Made by a program: the position numbers and the translations under genes. A DNA stretch of 64,000 bases from Streptomyces profundus (GTDB lineage Bacteria; Actinomycetota; Actinomycetes; Streptomycetales; Streptomycetaceae). The notes under the pieces are model-generated. The model made no database searches. It was not told where the DNA came from and was given only the letters and a program-made list of their open reading frames with translations. This document shows positions 47,632 through 57,192 of this stretch, in pieces; the first letter of the stretch is position 1, and each line of letters opens with the position of its first letter. Where the stretch lies: positions 2,790,001 through 2,854,000 of the forward strand of contig NZ_CP082362.1 of NCBI RefSeq assembly GCF_020740535.1. The letters run 5' to 3'.

Positions 47632-48418
47632 CCTGACGCGCGCGGCGGATGGGCTGTCTGGTGGGCGGGGGCGGCTCGGCCGTGGTCAGGAAGGTGTTGA
47701 CCAGTCCGTAGACCTCGGCCGGCCGCTCCACCACCAGCAGATGCGAGGCGCGCGGCACGATCGCCAACTCGGCGTCCGGGATGGCGCGGTAGAGGGCGAC
47801 GGTGTGTTCGAGGGACATCGCGTCGTCGTCGCCGGCGACCACCAGGGTCCGCGCGGTGATCCGGGCGAGATCGGCCTCGGTGAGGGTCGGCTGGGTGCCG
47901 GCCATGCGGAGCACCTTGTCGACCACCGTGGGGAAGTGCTGCTCGCCGTCGGGCGAGACCGCGCCGTAGTTGGTGCCGAGATAGCGCAGCGCGTCCTCCT
48001 CCCCGAAGCCCTCCAGCACACCGGGGAGCAGCCCCTCGTGGTGGAAGTTCCCACTGATGGGGACCAACTTCCGTACCAGGTCGGGCCGTCGCATCGCCAC
48101 CAGCAGGGCGACATTGGCCCCGTCGCTGTGGCCCACCAGATGCGCGGGGCCGTTCACCACCCGCTCCAGGAAGGCGATGGTGTCCCGCGCCATCAGCTCG
48201 TAGGAGAGCGGCCCCCCGACATCCGGCGTGTGCCCGTGGGCCCGTCGGTCGAAGGTCAGGACGCGGAAGTGGACGTCCAAGTGGGGCAGCGCGACATCGA
48301 ACATCCGGGAGTCGACAAAGGCGCTGTGCAACAACACCACGGGGTCGCCCGTCGGGCTGCCCTGCTCGTGATACCAGAGAGGAAGGTCATCCAGCTGAAT
48401 CGTCGCCATGGGCGTCAT
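47600..48418 (-). CDS. Alpha/beta-fold hydrolase
   Basis: A 272-residue protein: oxyanion region VVLLHSAFVDSRMFD, FDRRAHGHTPDVGG, nucleophile elbow HLVGHSDGANVALLVA (Ser) and the final DAELAIVPRASHLLVVERPA with the catalytic His. The GHSDGAN elbow fits the esterase/peroxidase-like branch. The start (48418 or 48409) lies inside the end of the streptogramin-lyase-like gene, an overlap of 23-32 bp, so translation is probably coupled. It is the last gene of the ABC-F operon and may act on the same class of compound. The substrate is unknown. Confidence 0.88.
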   Translation of the reverse strand: MTPMATIQLDDLPLWYHEQGSPTGDPVVLLHSAFVDSRMFDVALPHLDVHFRVLTFDRRAHGHTPDVGGPLSYELMARDTIAFLERVVNGPAHLVGHSDGANVALLVAMRRPDLVRKLVPISGNFHHEGLLPGVLEGFGEEDALRYLGTNYGAVSPDGEQHFPTVVDKVLRMAGTQPTLTEADLARITARTLVVAGDDDAMSLEHTVALYRAIPDAELAIVPRASHLLVVERPAEVYGLVNTFLTTAEPPPPTRQPIRRARQVSQPDRSASR

Positions 48419-49382
48419 TCTTGCCCGGCGCCCCCGGCTGAGCCGCTCGGCACGCTGCCCCGCCCGGGTACAGCCGGGCCAGGGCGCCGGTCTCCAGCGC
48501 CGCGTAGAGGGCACCGTCAGGGCCCACCGCGATGCCATGAGGTTCAGAGCCCGCGGGCGGCAGCGGAAACAGCTCCATCCGCCCCTCCCCGTCGACGGCC
48601 CCCAGCCCGCCGCTGCCCCACTCGGTGAACCACTGACGCCCGTCCGGGCCGGCGACGATGGCGTGCGGGCGCGCTGCCCTTTCGGGCAGCGGGAACTCCG
48701 TGACCTGGCCTTCCGTCGTGATCCTGCCGATCTGCCCGGCGCCGGTCTCGACGAACCAGAGCGCGCCGTCGGCCCCGGCGGCGATGCCGACCGGGCCCGC
48801 GTCCCCGGTGGGCAGCGGGTGGATGTCGACCGTGCCGTCCAACGTGATCCGGCCGATGGCGTCCGCCTTGTTGAGCGTGAACCACAGCGCGCCGTCCTGG
48901 CCCACGGCGATGGCGGAGGGAAAGCCGTCGGCCATCGGCAGCGGGAACTCGGTGACCTCGCCCTCCGTCGTGATCCTGCCGATCCGGTCGCCGCGGGTCT
49001 CGGTGAACCACAGGGCACCGTCAGGTCCGGCAACGATGCCGAAAGGCCCCGCGTCCTCGGTGGGCAGCGGGAAGGAGGTGGCCCGCCCCGAGAGGTCGAT
49101 CCGGCCGATCCGATGGTCGAGACCCCGGGTGAACCAGAGGGCGCCGTCGGGCCCTTCGGTGATCACCATCGGACCGCAGTCCGGCGAGTCCAGCGAGTGG
49201 AACTCCACCCGGCCGTCCCCGGCGAGCCGGCCGATCCGGCCGGCGTGCACCAGGGTGAACCAGAGCGCGCCGTCGGGCCCCTGGGCGAGTGCGTAGGGGC
49301 CGGCGGCGGCGTCGGCGACCGGGACCAGGGTGAGAGCGGTGGGGGAGGTGGGAGACGGGGAGGAAGGGGAGGCAGATGGCAT
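48387..49382 (-). CDS. Virginiamycin B lyase-like beta-propeller protein
   Basis: A 331-residue seven-bladed propeller built of repeats ending GPDGALWFT (five clear copies), the pattern of streptogramin B lyases. These enzymes linearise type B streptogramins by cleaving the ester at the Thr-phenylglycine junction, without water. RPHAIVAG (His240) and GSEPHGIAVG (Glu280, His282) occupy the positions where these lyases carry conserved catalytic residues. I could not check all active-site positions, and many propellers with this repeat are not lyases. It lies 33 bp downstream of an ABC-F gene, and an ABC-F protein next to such a lyase argues for streptogramin-type resistance. The length matches the family (about 300). 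Confidence 0.75.
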   Translation of the reverse strand: MPSASPSSPSPTSPTALTLVPVADAAAGPYALAQGPDGALWFTLVHAGRIGRLAGDGRVEFHSLDSPDCGPMVITEGPDGALWFTRGLDHRIGRIDLSGRATSFPLPTEDAGPFGIVAGPDGALWFTETRGDRIGRITTEGEVTEFPLPMADGFPSAIAVGQDGALWFTLNKADAIGRITLDGTVDIHPLPTGDAGPVGIAAGADGALWFVETGAGQIGRITTEGQVTEFPLPERAARPHAIVAGPDGRQWFTEWGSGGLGAVDGEGRMELFPLPPAGSEPHGIAVGPDGALYAALETGALARLYPGGAACRAAQPGAPGKNDAHGDDSAG

Positions 49383-49415
49383 GGCGAGGGTCCTCTCCAG
49401 GCGTGGGCGGGGGGT

Positions 49416-51044
<1,629 letters not shown>

Positions 51045-51131
51045 AAGCGACCTCCGAGGATGGCGTGGACGGACGGGCCGCATGGGCCCGGGAGACCGGA
51101 CGAACACCTCGGAAGAGCACAGGACACCTCG

Positions 51132-51158
51132 TTAAAGCGACAACAGTTGCGTTAGCAT
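51132..51158 (+). promoter_or_regulatory. Promoter/operator of the TetR gene
   Basis: TTAAAG (51132-51137) and TAGCAT (51153-51158) look like -35 and -10 boxes, with the palindrome CAAC-A-GTTG (51141-51149) between them. The ATG at 51165 follows six bases later, so the mRNA may be leaderless. Confidence 0.5.
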
Positions 51159-51164
51159 GCTGCC

Positions 51165-51845
51165 ATGGCCACGCACCCCCCGTCAACGAACGCAACGAAC
51201 GCAGCGGACCCAACGGGCTCGGCGGGCCCGGCGGACGATCAGCCGCCCCGCCGCCCCGGCGGGCGCAGCGCCCGGGTGCGGGCCCAGGTGCACGAGGCCG
51301 TCCGCGCCCAACTGCTGGAGCACGGCTACGACGGGCTCACCGTGGACGCGGTCGCCGCGCGCTCCGGCGTGCACCGCACCACGGTCTACCGCCGCTGGGG
51401 CGACGTCGGCGGCCTGCTCGCCGACCTGCTGCACGCGGCGGCCGACGACTCCTGGCAGCCGCCGGACACCGGATCCCTGATCGGCGACCTCACCGCGCTC
51501 AACACGGAGGTACAGCAGGGGCTCACCGAAAGCCCACCGCTCGCCATGGCGCTGATCGCCACCTCGTTCCGCTCCCCCGACGCCGCCCGCGCCCTGACCC
51601 ACTTCTGGGACGACCGCTACGACCGCTGCGCCACCGTCGTCGACCGCGCCGTCCAGCGCGGCGAACTCCCGGCCCGCACCAACGCCAGGGAGCTGCTGAT
51701 CGCCGCCTCCGCACCCGTCTACCACCACCTCACCCTGCTGCGCACCGCCCCCGACCCCGCGCTGCCCGCCCGGGCGGCGCGGGCCACCGCGCTGGCCGCC
51801 CACGCCGGCGCCTTCGGCCGGGACGCGCCGCCCGAAGGCCCCTGA
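51165..51845 (+). CDS. TetR/AcrR-family regulator, divergent from the ABC-F operon
   Basis: A 226-residue protein. After a disordered start of about 35 residues comes the TetR helix-turn-helix (LLEHGYDGLTVDAVAARSGV, HRTTVYRRWGDVGGLLADLL) and a helical ligand domain of the TetR_C_16/PsrA-like type (LALIATSF-like MALIATSFRSPDAARALTHF). It is likely to repress itself and the ABC-F/lyase/hydrolase operon, responding to the drug or a metabolite. A palindrome lies within its promoter. Confidence 0.9.
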   Translation: MATHPPSTNATNAADPTGSAGPADDQPPRRPGGRSARVRAQVHEAVRAQLLEHGYDGLTVDAVAARSGVHRTTVYRRWGDVGGLLADLLHAAADDSWQPPDTGSLIGDLTALNTEVQQGLTESPPLAMALIATSFRSPDAARALTHFWDDRYDRCATVVDRAVQRGELPARTNARELLIAASAPVYHHLTLLRTAPDPALPARAARATALAAHAGAFGRDAPPEGP

Positions 51846-51962
51846 CCGCCGGCGCCGAAGAACCGACCGCCGATGAACCGACCGCCGGAGCAGCGATGAG
51901 TCCGGCGGCGCCCGCTGGTCTACCTCCCGACCGAGACGACCAGAACGGCGGGAGCCAAGGCG

Positions 51963-52607
51963 ATGGGCCTCATCCAGATCGAACTCTTCGCAACCCTCGA
52001 CCTCGTCGGGCAGGCGCCCGGCGGCCCCGAGGAGGACCCGGCCGGGTTCCCGTTCGGCGGCTGGCAGGCGCCCCTGCTGGACGAGGTCGCCGGGGCGCAG
52101 ATCAGCGCCGCGTACGAGGGCACGGACGCCCTGCTGCTCGGCCGGCGGACCTACGACATCTTCGCCGCCTACTGGCCGCACCACGAGGGCGGCGAGGACG
52201 ACGAGATCGCCACGCTCTTCAACAGCGTCCCCAAGTACGTGGCGTCGCGGGGCCGGCCCGACCTCTCCTGGGCCGGCTCAAGCCAGCTCGGCCCCGACCT
52301 GGCCGGCGCGGTCCGCGAGCTCCGCGACCGGCACGAGCGGGTGAGGGTCGTCGGCAGCCTGAACCTGGTGCAGACCCTGCTGCGCGAGCGGCTCTTCGAC
52401 CGCCTCGACCTCTGGGTGCACCCGGTCGTGCTCGGCGTCGGGAAGAAGGTGTTCGACGGGGGCGCGGTGCCCACGAACGTCACCCTTCTCGAACCGCCGG
52501 TGGCCAGCCCGAAGGGCACCGTCTACCTGCGCTACGGGCTCGCCGACGGCACCCCGGGCACGGGGGACATGAGCGCGCCCGAGCGCGGTGCGGGAGACGA
52601 CAGCTGA
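51963..52607 (+). CDS. Dihydrofolate reductase-like (RibD C-terminal) family protein
   Basis: A 214-residue protein with the RibD/DHFR-like fold: IQIELFATLDLVGQAPGG, TDALLLGRRTYDIFAAYWPH, RVRVVGSLNLVQTLLRERLF and DRLDLWVHPVVLGVGKKVF. It should bind NADPH and reduce a pterin- or pyrimidine-like compound; its true substrate is unknown in most such proteins. GGGAG lies eight bases before the ATG. The last 30 residues are a charged tail. The gene stands alone. Confidence 0.88.
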   Translation: MGLIQIELFATLDLVGQAPGGPEEDPAGFPFGGWQAPLLDEVAGAQISAAYEGTDALLLGRRTYDIFAAYWPHHEGGEDDEIATLFNSVPKYVASRGRPDLSWAGSSQLGPDLAGAVRELRDRHERVRVVGSLNLVQTLLRERLFDRLDLWVHPVVLGVGKKVFDGGAVPTNVTLLEPPVASPKGTVYLRYGLADGTPGTGDMSAPERGAGDDS

Positions 52608-52654
52608 GGCCGCCCGGCGCCCGGTTACCCTGGTGCCCGGCACCGGGGGGGACC

Positions 52655-53242
52655 ATGGGCGGGCACGACGGGTCACGTCACCGCGACGAGGGCGGCTGGC
52701 TGGGCCGGTTCGTCGACCGGGTGCTGGTGGTCTGCCCGCGCTGCGCCGGACGCGCCCTGGTGACCCCGGCGCCCGATCTGCCCCCGGCCGCCTACGCCGG
52801 TCAACTCCTCGTCGCCGAACGCCGGTTGAGCTGCGCCGGCTGCGGCGCCGTGGCCGCCTGGCAGCCCGAGCGGATCGGCGGGGCGCTGATCGGCGTGAGC
52901 CTCGGCGGCACGGAGGACCCGTTCTTCCGCCACCCCCTCTGGCTCCAGACCCGCTGCGCCGGCGAGGTCCTCTGGGCCTACAACCAGTCGCATGTCGTGG
53001 AGTTGACCGCCTATGTCGGCGCGCGGCTGCGCGAACGCGGTCCGGTGCGGCCCACCACGTCGATGTTCGCCCGCCTCCCGGTCTGGATGAAACGGGCGGG
53101 GAACCGGGACGAGTTGCTCGCCGGCCTGGCCCGGCTCCAGGCCCTGGCGGCCCGTGGTTCGCCCGGCGACCGCCCGGACCTCGCCCGGCCACGCGGCGAC
53201 CGCGCCCGCCACCGGCGCGGCCCGCACTTCGGCGGCGCCTGA
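52655..53242 (+). CDS. Zinc-ribbon protein of unknown function
   Basis: A 195-residue protein with two C-x2-C knuckles, CPRCAGRAL (about residue 28) and CAGCGAVAAW (about 62), a TFIIB-like zinc ribbon. A domain follows with DPFFRHPLWLQTRCAGEVLW, AYNQSHVVELTAYVGARLRE and FARLPVWMKRAGNRDELLAG. Annotated homologues are usually called TFIIB-type zinc ribbon proteins; no activity is known to me. The ATG at 52655 is preceded by GGGGGG at three bases. It precedes the arginase-like gene by 33 bp and the two may be co-transcribed. Confidence 0.75.
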   Translation: MGGHDGSRHRDEGGWLGRFVDRVLVVCPRCAGRALVTPAPDLPPAAYAGQLLVAERRLSCAGCGAVAAWQPERIGGALIGVSLGGTEDPFFRHPLWLQTRCAGEVLWAYNQSHVVELTAYVGARLRERGPVRPTTSMFARLPVWMKRAGNRDELLAGLARLQALAARGSPGDRPDLARPRGDRARHRRGPHFGGA

Positions 53243-53275
53243 CCCCGTCCCCGGCGGCCGGGCGACAATGGCCCG

Positions 53276-54169
53276 ATGCGAGACATCGTGGTTCTGGACG
53301 CCCCATCCAACCTGGGCCTTCGCCCACCCGTCGAAGGCGCGGTGCCCGGCTGTCACAAGCTCGCCGGCGCACTCCGCGAGCAGCGGCTGCCGGCGCGGCT
53401 CGGCGCGCGGGAGGGCGGTGTCGTCGTCCCGCCCCGCTACGACAGGGGCGAATGGCGGCCGGGGGACGGCGTCTTCCACGCGGCGGCCATCGCCGGCTAC
53501 ACCCGGACACTCGCCGACCGGATCGAACACCATCTGCGGGCCGGGGAGTTCCCGCTCGTGCTGGGCGGCGACTGCTCCATCCAGCTGGGCTCCTCGCTGG
53601 CCCTGCGCCGCATCGGCCGCTACGGGCTCGCCGCGATCGACGGCTCGGCTGACTTCCGGCATCCGGGCAACACCGACCGGGAGAGGATCGGCGCGGCCGG
53701 CGGCGAGGAACTCGCCCTGAGCACCGGCCGGGGCCAGTCGGACCTCACCGACCTGGAGGGGCTCGGCCCCTACCTCCGCGACGAGGACATCAGGCTCTTC
53801 GGCATGCGGGACTACGACACCGACCGCGCGGAACTCACCGCGCTGGGCATCTCCCATGCGACGGCCGGTGAGATCAGGGCCTGGGGGGACACGGAGTTGG
53901 CGGCCGTGGTGGCGTCCCTGGAGCAGCCGGCGACGGACGGGTTCTGGGTGCATCTGGACGCGGACGTGCTGGACCCGACCGTGATGCCCGCCGTGGACAG
54001 CCCCGACCCCGGCGGCCTGCTGCCCGACGAACTCGCCGCGCTGCTCGGCGCGTTGACCCGTTCCCCCCGCTGCGTCGGCCTCAACCTGACCATCTACGAC
54101 CCGGATCTCGACCCGGACGCCTCCGGCGCGGCCCTCCTCGCCGACCTGTTGGCGGGCGCCCTCGCCTGA
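53276..54169 (+). CDS. Arginase/agmatinase-family protein with altered metal ligands
   Basis: A 297-residue ureohydrolase-fold protein. The three metal-site blocks are visible but two are altered: LVLGGDCSIQLG where the family has GGDHS, and AIDGSADFRHPG where it has DAHxD. The third, WVHLDADVLDPTVMPAVDSP followed by DPGGL, is intact (DxDxxDP). Replacement of two His by Cys and Ser makes a normal binuclear Mn2+ site unlikely, though Cys could bind another metal. It may hydrolyse a guanidino compound differently or be non-enzymatic. It is 33 bp downstream of the zinc-ribbon gene. Confidence 0.85.
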   Translation: MRDIVVLDAPSNLGLRPPVEGAVPGCHKLAGALREQRLPARLGAREGGVVVPPRYDRGEWRPGDGVFHAAAIAGYTRTLADRIEHHLRAGEFPLVLGGDCSIQLGSSLALRRIGRYGLAAIDGSADFRHPGNTDRERIGAAGGEELALSTGRGQSDLTDLEGLGPYLRDEDIRLFGMRDYDTDRAELTALGISHATAGEIRAWGDTELAAVVASLEQPATDGFWVHLDADVLDPTVMPAVDSPDPGGLLPDELAALLGALTRSPRCVGLNLTIYDPDLDPDASGAALLADLLAGALA

Positions 54170-54345
54170 GGCCCGAAGCCCGACGTCTGAGACCCGAAGT
54201 CTGACGCCCGAGGCCCTACGGTACGGTCGAGAGCATGTGTTTCATGTTTGTGCGGTGTCGAGCCAGCTGAGACGGGCCCGCCTGTTTCCGCTTCTCCCCC
54301 CCTGCGGCGCGCCGCGCCGCCACTCAAGCATGGGATCACATCCGT
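54170..54345. repeat. Short degenerate repeats upstream of a hydrolase gene
   Basis: GGCCCGAAGCCCGACGTCTGA and similar phrases (AGACCCGAAGTCTGACGCCCGAGG) recur at 54171-54215. No gene is visible, and this spacer holds the promoter of the next gene. Confidence 0.4.
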
Positions 54346-55224
54346 ATGTCATCCGTTTCTGTCAACTCCCAAGGCCGGAGCGCCACCTTCGTCCTGGTGC
54401 ACGGCTCGGGCTCCAACGCGTTCATGTGGGCGCCCGTCCAGCGTGAGCTGGCGTTGCTCGGCCACCGCAGCTACGCCGTCGACCTGCCAGGGCACGGCTT
54501 CGACGCGCACTACCCCGTCGCCTACCAGGCCCCGCAGGACCTCGACGCCTGGGCGGCCGTCCCCTCACCCCTGGCCGGGGTCACCCTGCGGGACAACGTC
54601 GACCATGTCGTCGGCGTCGTCCGGAAGGTCGCCGAGCACGGCCCCGTGGTGCTGGTGGGCGCCAGCCTCGGCGGCACCACCATCACCGGGGTGGGCAACG
54701 CGGTGCCCCAGCTGGTGGACCGGCTCGTCTATGTCTCCGCCTGGTCCTGTGTGCGGAAGGCGAGCCCCGTCGAGTACATGACCGAGCCGGAGTTCGGCGC
54801 GAGCCTGCTGGGCGAACTGGCCGCGCTGAACGTCGGCGACCCCGCGGCGCTCGGCGTCGGCCGGGCCAACTACCGCACGGCGGACCCGGAGTTGCTCGCC
54901 GCCCTCAAGGCGGCCGTCATGGCCGACGGCACCGACGAGCAGTTCCTGGCCTTCCTCAACATCCTCCAGCCGGACGAGTCCCTCGCGGTGATGACGGCCG
55001 ACGCGCGCGGCCACGCCGACACCTGGGGCACGATCCCGCGCAGCTATGTCCGCCTCAGCGAGGACCGTTCACTCCCGGTGGCCATGCAGGACCGCCTCAT
55101 CGCCGAGTCCGACGCCCTCACCCCGGACAACCCGTACGACGTCCACACCCTCCGCACCAGCCACACCGGCTTCCTCCTCGACCCGACCGCCCTGACCGCC
55201 ATCCTCACCAACCTGCCCCTCTGA
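54346..55224 (+). CDS. Alpha/beta-fold hydrolase (esterase / HNL-like branch)
   Basis: A 292-residue protein: TFVLVHGSGSNAFMWAPVQR (oxyanion loop), YAVDLPGHGFDAHY, nucleophile elbow VVLVGASLGGTTITGVGN and, near the end, HTLRTSHTGFLLDPTALTAI with the catalytic His. GASLGGT is typical of the esterase/hydroxynitrile-lyase-like branch. The substrate is unknown. Its 3' end overlaps the convergent response-regulator gene by 20 bp. Confidence 0.9.
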   Translation: MSSVSVNSQGRSATFVLVHGSGSNAFMWAPVQRELALLGHRSYAVDLPGHGFDAHYPVAYQAPQDLDAWAAVPSPLAGVTLRDNVDHVVGVVRKVAEHGPVVLVGASLGGTTITGVGNAVPQLVDRLVYVSAWSCVRKASPVEYMTEPEFGASLLGELAALNVGDPAALGVGRANYRTADPELLAALKAAVMADGTDEQFLAFLNILQPDESLAVMTADARGHADTWGTIPRSYVRLSEDRSLPVAMQDRLIAESDALTPDNPYDVHTLRTSHTGFLLDPTALTAILTNLPL

Positions 55225-55912
55225 CCTGGCGACCGCCGGCGCCGGGGGGCATGGGCCCCTCGGCGCCGGTGGCGTGGTGACGGAGGTGGGCGAGGACGGC
55301 GCGGACGCGGCGGTGGCCGCTGTCGCCCACGGAGAGGCCCAGTTTGAGGAAGACGTTGCCGATGTGCTTGTGGACGGCGTTGTCGGTGATGACGAGCCGC
55401 CCGGCGATGGTCGCGTTGTCGTGGCCCTCGGCCATCAGCGTCAGGACCTCGCGTTCCCGCGCGGTCAGGGAGGCGACGGGATCGGCGCGCGCGGCGAGGA
55501 GTTGGGCGACGACCTCCGGATCCATCGCGGTGCCGCCGCCGGCCACCCGGCGCAGCGCGTCGGTGAACTCGGCGATGCGGCTCACCCGGTCCTTGAGCAG
55601 ATAGCCGATGCCGCCCCTGGCGTCCGCGAGCAGCCGGCCGGCGTACTCCTGCTCCACATACTGCGACAGCACCAGCACGGGAAGCCCCGGATGGTCGCCG
55701 CGCGCCCGGATCGCGGCCCGGATGCCCTCGTCGCGGAAGGTCGGGGGCAGCCGCACGTCCACGATGGTGACGTCGGGCCGGTGGGTCTCGACCGCCGCGA
55801 GGAACGCGGGGGCGTCGGCCGCGATCGCGACGACCTCGAACCCCTGCGAGTTCAGCAGGAGTTCGAGCCCGGACGACAGCAGGACGTTGTCCTCGGCGAG
55901 CACTACGCGCAC
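55205..55912 (-). CDS. NarL/LuxR-type response regulator
   Basis: A 235-residue protein. The receiver domain (residues 1-120) has AEDN at the start, phospho-acceptor Asp52 in VTIVDVRLP and the conserved Lys in GIGYLLKDRV. The C-terminal LuxR helix-turn-helix has LTAREREVLTLMAEGHDNAT and NAVHKHIGNVFLKLGL. It is phosphorylated by the histidine kinase encoded just upstream, whose gene overlaps it by 10 bp. The target is probably the divergent serine hydrolase gene at 57193, inferred from position. Confidence 0.94.
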   Translation of the reverse strand: MRVVLAEDNVLLSSGLELLLNSQGFEVVAIAADAPAFLAAVETHRPDVTIVDVRLPPTFRDEGIRAAIRARGDHPGLPVLVLSQYVEQEYAGRLLADARGGIGYLLKDRVSRIAEFTDALRRVAGGGTAMDPEVVAQLLAARADPVASLTAREREVLTLMAEGHDNATIAGRLVITDNAVHKHIGNVFLKLGLSVGDSGHRRVRAVLAHLRHHATGAEGPMPPGAGGRQVRGAGW

Positions 55913-57117
55913 GGCAGCTCCACGGTGATGACGGTCGGCCCGCCCGGCGGGCTGCTGATCCCCATGGTGCCGTCCAGCGCGGCGGCGCGGCGGCGCATTC
56001 CGTCCAGCCCCGAACCCCGGACGGCGTCCGCCCCGCCGGCCCCGTCGTCCGTGATCCGCGCGCGGAGCAGCTCACCGTCGCGGGTGACCAGGACGGATGC
56101 CTCGGTGGCCCGGCTGTGGCGGGCGACGTTCGCCAGGGCCTCGGTCACGGCGAAGTAGGCGACCGCCTCGACCGCGGCCGGCACCGCCCCGAGCGGGCCG
56201 ACATCGATGCGGGTCGGCACCCCCGCCCTGGTGGCCAGGGTGGTGAGCGCGCCGGCCAGGCCCTGGTCGGCGAGCACCGGGGGATAGATGGTGCGGATGA
56301 CGGAGCGCAGCTCGGTCATCGCCTCCTCCGTCTCGGCCTGGGCCTGCCGCACCAGCGCGGCGGCGCCGTTGGGATCGTCCGGATCGTCCGGATCGCCGGG
56401 GAGGCGCTGCCCGACCACGGCGAGCCGCATCGCGATGGCCACCAGCCGGGCCTGGGTGCCGTCGTGCAGATCCCGCTCGATCCGGCGGAGCTCGGCGCTG
56501 TGCGCCTGGAGGACATCGGTGCGGGTGCGAGTGAGCTCGCTGACGCGTTCGACCAGCTGTTCCGCGGGCGAGGGCGCCAGCACCGCGAGGCAGCAGCGGG
56601 CGTGCAGCCGGGCGAGCGGCGGGAGAACGATGACGCACAGCGCCGCCAGCAGCACGACGTTGACCAGTCCGAGCCAGAGCGCGGTGCCCCAGCCGGTGAG
56701 GGGAACGCTGATCACGGGCAGCCAGGGCGCCGTGTCGAAGGCCCACCAGAACGCCACGATGAAGGGGGCGAGCAGCAGGTTGCCCAGACAGATCAGCGCG
56801 AGGCCACCGGCCGGCAGACCGGTGGCCACCTGGGTCAGCAGCCCGAGGAGGTTGCGGCGGGTGGCGCGCCGACGCTGCTCGACCGGCCGCCCGAGCAGCG
56901 CCCCGGCGCGCTGGCGCTGCCGTTCCGCCCAGGGCTGGGCCAGCGTGGGAACGCACAGCAGGGGCGCCGCGAACAGCGTCACCGTCGCGGCCAGCAGGGT
57001 GCCCAGCAGATAGCGTCCGCCGCGCCAGGCCCCGAACGACCGCGCACGGACCGCGCCGAGCACGCCAGACACATCTTTCACGTGATTCACCCTAGGGAGC
57101 GGGCGATCCACCGGCAC
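55903..57117 (-). CDS. NarL-type sensor histidine kinase
   Basis: A 404-residue membrane kinase with about four helices in two pairs in the first 170 residues (YLLGTLLAATVTLFAAPLLC; GGLALICLGNLLLAPFIVAF; LWLGLVNVVLLAALCVIVLP). The H box is RRIERDLHDGTQARLVAIAM, the N box is FAVTEALANVARHSRATEAS, and the G box is ITDDGAGGADAVRGSGLDGM. The short outer loops suggest membrane or envelope stress sensing. The start is uncertain; GTG 57117 or GTG 57090 are both possible. Its stop overlaps the response-regulator start. Confidence 0.9.
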   Translation of the reverse strand: MPVDRPLPRVNHVKDVSGVLGAVRARSFGAWRGGRYLLGTLLAATVTLFAAPLLCVPTLAQPWAERQRQRAGALLGRPVEQRRRATRRNLLGLLTQVATGLPAGGLALICLGNLLLAPFIVAFWWAFDTAPWLPVISVPLTGWGTALWLGLVNVVLLAALCVIVLPPLARLHARCCLAVLAPSPAEQLVERVSELTRTRTDVLQAHSAELRRIERDLHDGTQARLVAIAMRLAVVGQRLPGDPDDPDDPNGAAALVRQAQAETEEAMTELRSVIRTIYPPVLADQGLAGALTTLATRAGVPTRIDVGPLGAVPAAVEAVAYFAVTEALANVARHSRATEASVLVTRDGELLRARITDDGAGGADAVRGSGLDGMRRRAAALDGTMGISSPPGGPTVITVELPCA

Positions 57118-57132
57118 TACAGGCAGCTGTAG
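57117..57132. promoter_or_regulatory. Inverted repeat upstream of the serine hydrolase gene
   Basis: CTACAG-GCAG-CTGTAG (6-bp arms, 4-bp spacer) is followed by a related GGCAGCCTGTGGTAG at about 57142-57156. It lies between the kinase gene and the serine hydrolase gene, a likely response-regulator site. Confidence 0.45.
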
Positions 57133-57192
57133 CTTTCGTTCGGCAGCCTGTGGTAGCGACCAGCGACCGACCGCCTACCTAGCGTTCCGGTC

